Part shown: positions 60,421-64,000 of the stretch, piece by piece
Layout of the letters: every line of letters begins with the position of its first letter
How positions within the stretch are numbered: the first letter of the stretch is position 1
Assembly: GCF_050947335.1 (NCBI RefSeq)
Contig: NC_134995.1
Coordinates: forward strand, 10,516,501-10,580,500
Direction of reading: 5' to 3'
From: Megachile rotundata
Taxonomy: Eukaryota; Arthropoda; Insecta; Hymenoptera; Megachilidae
DNA: 64,000 nucleotides
Notes under the pieces: generated by a model
Told to the model about the DNA's origin: nothing
Seen by the model: the letters and a program-made list of their open reading frames with translations, nothing else
Databases searched by the model: none
Position numbers and translations under genes: made by a program

Positions 60421-61205
60421 TGCGGCATATATGTGCATGTGTGTATGTATGTATGTATGTATGCCTGCATGCATGTATGTATGAACATATGTATGTATGT
60501 ATGAACATATGCATGCATGTATGTATGAACATATGTAGGTATGTATGAACATATGCATGTATGTATGTATGAACATATGCATGTGTGTATGTATGTATCT
60601 ATAAACATATGCATGTATGTATGAACATATGCATGCATGTATGTATGAACATATGTAGGTATGTATGAACATATGCATGTATGTATGTATGAACATATGC
60701 ATGTGTGTATGTATGTATCTATAAACATATGCATGTATGTATGAACATATGCATGCATGTATGTATGAACATATGTAGGTATGTATGAACATATGTATGT
60801 ATGTATGTATGAACATATGCATGTGTGTATGTATGTATCTATAAACATATGCATGTATGTATGAACATATGCATGTATGTATCTATAAACATATGCATGT
60901 ATGTATGAACATATGCATGCATGTATGTATGATCATATGCATGCATGTATGTATGAACATATGTAGGTATATATGAACATATGCATGTATGTATGTATGA
61001 ACATATGCATGTGTGTATGTATGTATCTATAAACATATGCATGTATGTATGAACATATGCATGCATGTATGTATGAACATATGTAGGTATGTATGAACAT
61101 ATGTAGGTATGTATGAACATATGCATGTATGTATGTATGAACATATGCATGTATGTATTTATAAACATATGCATGTATGTACGTATGTATGCATGTATCT
61201 ATGCA
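60420..61205. repeat. ATGTATGTATGAACATATGC array (20 bp and HOR)
   Basis: ATGTATG and GAACATATGC modules. A block of about 120 bp (with TATCTATAAACATATG) recurs near 60597, 60717 and 60837. Confidence 0.95.
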
Positions 61206-62470
61206 TATATAAGTTGGACGATTTTAATATATTTTGACATTTGAATATTATGCACTTCAAAATTAAATCTGCTTATTGAATCCGAGGCTATTTTCAGAAT
61301 TATTTTGCACAGTCCACAAGGACCATAATGCTACTGCTTGAGCAGCTCGTCAAAATCTGAATACACGAAGATAAATCTACGGGGTTTAAGAACGTGCCAA
61401 ATGTATTTTGCATGGAGCCTCCCAAGAAGCTTCCGTAATGGCGCAGCACCGTGTCATTACGCGTAATTTCGCTTCGAAAGCCCCATTAACCGTCAAAGTC
61501 GGTCAGGAGCAGGGTCCTACGAGCACGTCTGAAATCATTTCTCCGGCAATGATTCAAACTTTCGGTTGCCACCGAGGCGTACGTGGAACGATTTTCGGCC
61601 ATAAACCATCGACGTTAAGCGATCGTAATCGCTCGAGAAATTGGGGTCCACGAAATTCGGGGCAAATATTGTATGTGCGAAGAAATTGCACGAAAGTGCA
61701 AACGTTGAATCTTCGCGGTTGATTATTTAAGATCGTGACACTTCCTCTTCCGTTGGCGAGAACGAAACACGTTTTTCGAAGCGTTCAGGGTTGGGTGACG
61801 CGAAAGAGGTACGAAAGAAATACGACTAGGAAAGAGCGAGCAAAGGTTCCGAGCGTAACGTGCGCCTCTTTACCGGAAATTCCTCGGGGTTTTCGAGGTA
61901 ATTCCTTTTTTTCCAACCGTTTCTAGACGTTGCTCTCGTCTAATTACCGAGCCCAGGAAATAATCCTTTCCGAGTCGAAGAAATTCAATTTCTGGACACT
62001 CGATACCACCCTCCGTGCAATTTCATCGCTAATTGCGGTTAAAGCTTGAATCTCTATTTCCAGAAATTAGTATCGATCCGTAACGATAGACAGTTTCAGG
62101 AATATTCACATCCATGTTTGCGTTAGCGAATGCAAGTTTATCACGGTAGAGTACACACAGCCCGTTGTTATTGTAATCTTATAGGAAGAAGTTAATTCAA
62201 TAAGTACAGTTCTAGCACTTCCTTAATGCACTTAATCTCAGTGTATTCACATGGAACGAAAGCCAGTAAACACTTTTACATTTCTGATTTAGTAAGAGTG
62301 CATATAAAAACAATTCAGCTTTATAAACACTTTGATTGCCTTTGTTGAAACACATAACCTACTCATCTTGGACTAAGATGGCGCCTTTCCTGTTTATGTA
62401 TCACACATGTGATTAGTTTTGCGGTACACAGGATCAAGTACTGTTTGTACTGTTATTGACTTACTGTTTG
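61206..62470. other. Unique segment between inverted arrays
   Basis: CpG-rich at 61400-61920, AT-rich after 62100. Open stretches (61408-61722, 61735-61926) show no motif. AAGATGGCGCC (YY1/Pho-like) at about 62376. Confidence 0.4.
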
Positions 62471-62960
62471 AAATACTTACATGCATGCATATGTTCATAC
62501 ATACATACATATGTTCATACATACATACATATACACATTCATATGTTAATACATACATACATGCATATGTTCATACATACGTACATTCATATGTTCATAC
62601 ATACATACATGCATATGTTCATACATACATACATACATGCATATGTTCATACATACATACATACATACATATACACATTCATATGTTCATGCATACATAC
62701 ATATATACATTCATATGTTCATCCACACATACATATACATATTCATATGTTCATACATACATACATGCATATGTTCATACATACGTACATGCATATGTAC
62801 ATACATAAGTACATTCATATGTTCATACATACATACATACATACATATACCTATACGTATATACGTACGTTCATATGTAGATACATACATAGGTACATAC
62901 ATACGTATGTATATGTTACATTCATACAGGCATACCTACATATATGCATTCATACATGCA
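62470..62960. repeat. CATGCATATGTTCATACATA array
   Basis: The unit is the reverse complement of the 60.4-61.2 kb unit (TATGTATGAACATATGCATG), so the two arrays form a large inverted pair around 61.2-62.5 kb. Confidence 0.95.
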
Positions 62961-64000
62961 TACATAGCATACACGAAAAATAAAGATAGAAGCAAAGTTC
63001 ACGTAACCCGAACGAAACGATTTGAAAAGAATACAGTTTTCCCTTTTTCCTCAGACACGGTTTCCGAAGAGATCCCATCCAACAATGGCGACGAAAGTAA
63101 AAGGAAAACGATAGCAACCCTATCTAAGCACCGTGTGACGTTTTACCGCTAATTTGGAGAAAGTAGCGAGCATAACAGCGATTATCGACGCTGAATGGAC
63201 AATCCCGACAATGCTTTCTGCTCGTCGAAATGGCAGAGTTGACTCGCTCGCGCGCGTATTAAGAGCAGCTCGCTCGTTAGTTCCGTTTAGACGATGTTAT
63301 CGTGCACATGGACACATCAACGGACACACACCGATGCATACGCAGAAAGGATCTCTCCATTCTTTAATTAGTCGTTCTGGAGCAATTAAATCCGCCTGTG
63401 ATAAATTCGTCGGCCAAACAATTAGGCGTTCGAAGATTAATAACCTTAAGCCGGAATGCGTTGGGATAACGAACTCTTACCTTTTTTTATGGATTTAATG
63501 AAAACGATGTTTATTCATGCGATCCGCGGTCGAGCACCGCGCGGGAAATCCATGTGGTAAGCTTTCTCCGATTCGGGTTAGATTGCCTTTTTGCATATCA
63601 TCCTAGAAATCTGAGGTGATTGAAATATATTGATTTCCAGAGAAAAATACCGAATAATGAGCTTGCTGGAAGTATTAACCTGTGCAGCTGGGTTTTGTTA
63701 AGTTAGAAGTACGCTAGATTTATTTTTACGTAGAGTTTTATGTTGTTCGAGGTATCAGAAGCTTGGTATAAGTACACTTCTAATTATTTGAATGTCTAAC
63801 AGTATTAAAATGAATGTACTTATTGTAAAAGAAATAAAAAAGTAAGGTATAAGGTATATTAGATATACATCGAATATTACTACTACTGCGCATGCGCCGC
63901 CCTTATTCCGCGCATGCGCACACCGTATCCTGCGTACAACTCCTGCGTAAAGTCCTCCATTTCCCAAGCTTTCTTTCCGACTCATCAAGCTCCTAAATCT
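62961..64000. other. Unique sequence to the right edge
   Basis: CpG-rich at 63000-63330. Open stretch 63154-63498 has no motif. Two GCGCATGCGC palindromes at 63888-63897 and 63910-63919. Confidence 0.4.
63888..63919. promoter_or_regulatory. Double NRF1-like palindrome
   Basis: Two perfect GCGCATGCGC cores 22 bp apart, followed by CTCCATTT about 35 bp on. The same layout (two cores, then CTCCATTTT) is seen in the reverse complement of 28740-28810. Confidence 0.4.

Noticed and set aside
61408..61926. Possible exon in the CpG-rich segment between inverted arrays
   Set aside because: No family motif, no convincing splice sites, and similar open stretches occur in other unique islands by composition.

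Overview
The window is nuclear DNA of an animal, almost certainly an insect and probably a bee or another hymenopteran. The evidence is split genes with GT/AG introns, a close relative of Drosophila Stubble, TTAGG-type (insect telomere) motifs inside interstitial arrays, and AT-rich DNA broken by CpG-rich islands. The species cannot be named from the sequence.

Two protein-coding genes can be assembled with consistent splice phases, and they converge. On the plus strand (about 492-9058) lies the 3' part of a serpin-family gene: a Ser/Thr-rich segment with a furin-like RRKR site, then the serpin C-terminal half, in four exons. Its 5' end is off the left edge. On the minus strand (11571-23728) lies an apparently complete coding sequence for the Stubble serine protease: eight coding exons, 959 residues, with an N-terminal hydrophobic segment, a six-cysteine clip-like domain, a long low-complexity stem and a trypsin-like domain with an intact His/Asp/Ser triad. 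The two genes end about 2.7 kb apart. A protease and a serpin-fold protein as neighbours is notable, but nothing in the sequence shows that they interact.

From 23.7 to 64 kb I find no exon I can defend. This stretch is either the upstream region or 5'UTR intron of Stubble, or intergenic. It alternates between unique islands of roughly 0.3-2 kb and tandem arrays of roughly 0.4-1.3 kb. By my boundaries, arrays cover about 45% of the window. Periods run from 8 bp to about 318 bp, and several arrays have higher-order structure. Several apparently independent arrays share a core: (i) ACGCGT/CACGCG minisatellites at 9.3-10.5, 11.9-12.5, 13.2-14.5, 14.6-14.7, 56.7-57.6 and 58.5-59.2 kb; (ii) GGATTTGGG / AAATTGGG arrays in both orientations; (iii) CCTAA-containing arrays; (iv) a 125-bp satellite carrying the terminal motif of a TA-flanked inverted-repeat element.

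Three non-autonomous DNA-transposon candidates are visible from inverted ends: 7881-8594 (TTAA-type, inside a serpin intron), 9194-11030 (TA-flanked, filled by a minisatellite, between the two genes) and 53405-53766 (foldback, TA-flanked). Candidate regulatory clusters include NRF1-like GCGCATGCGC palindromes, an E-box/E2F-like duplication at 40.75-40.91 kb and paired GATA-like sites near 60 kb.
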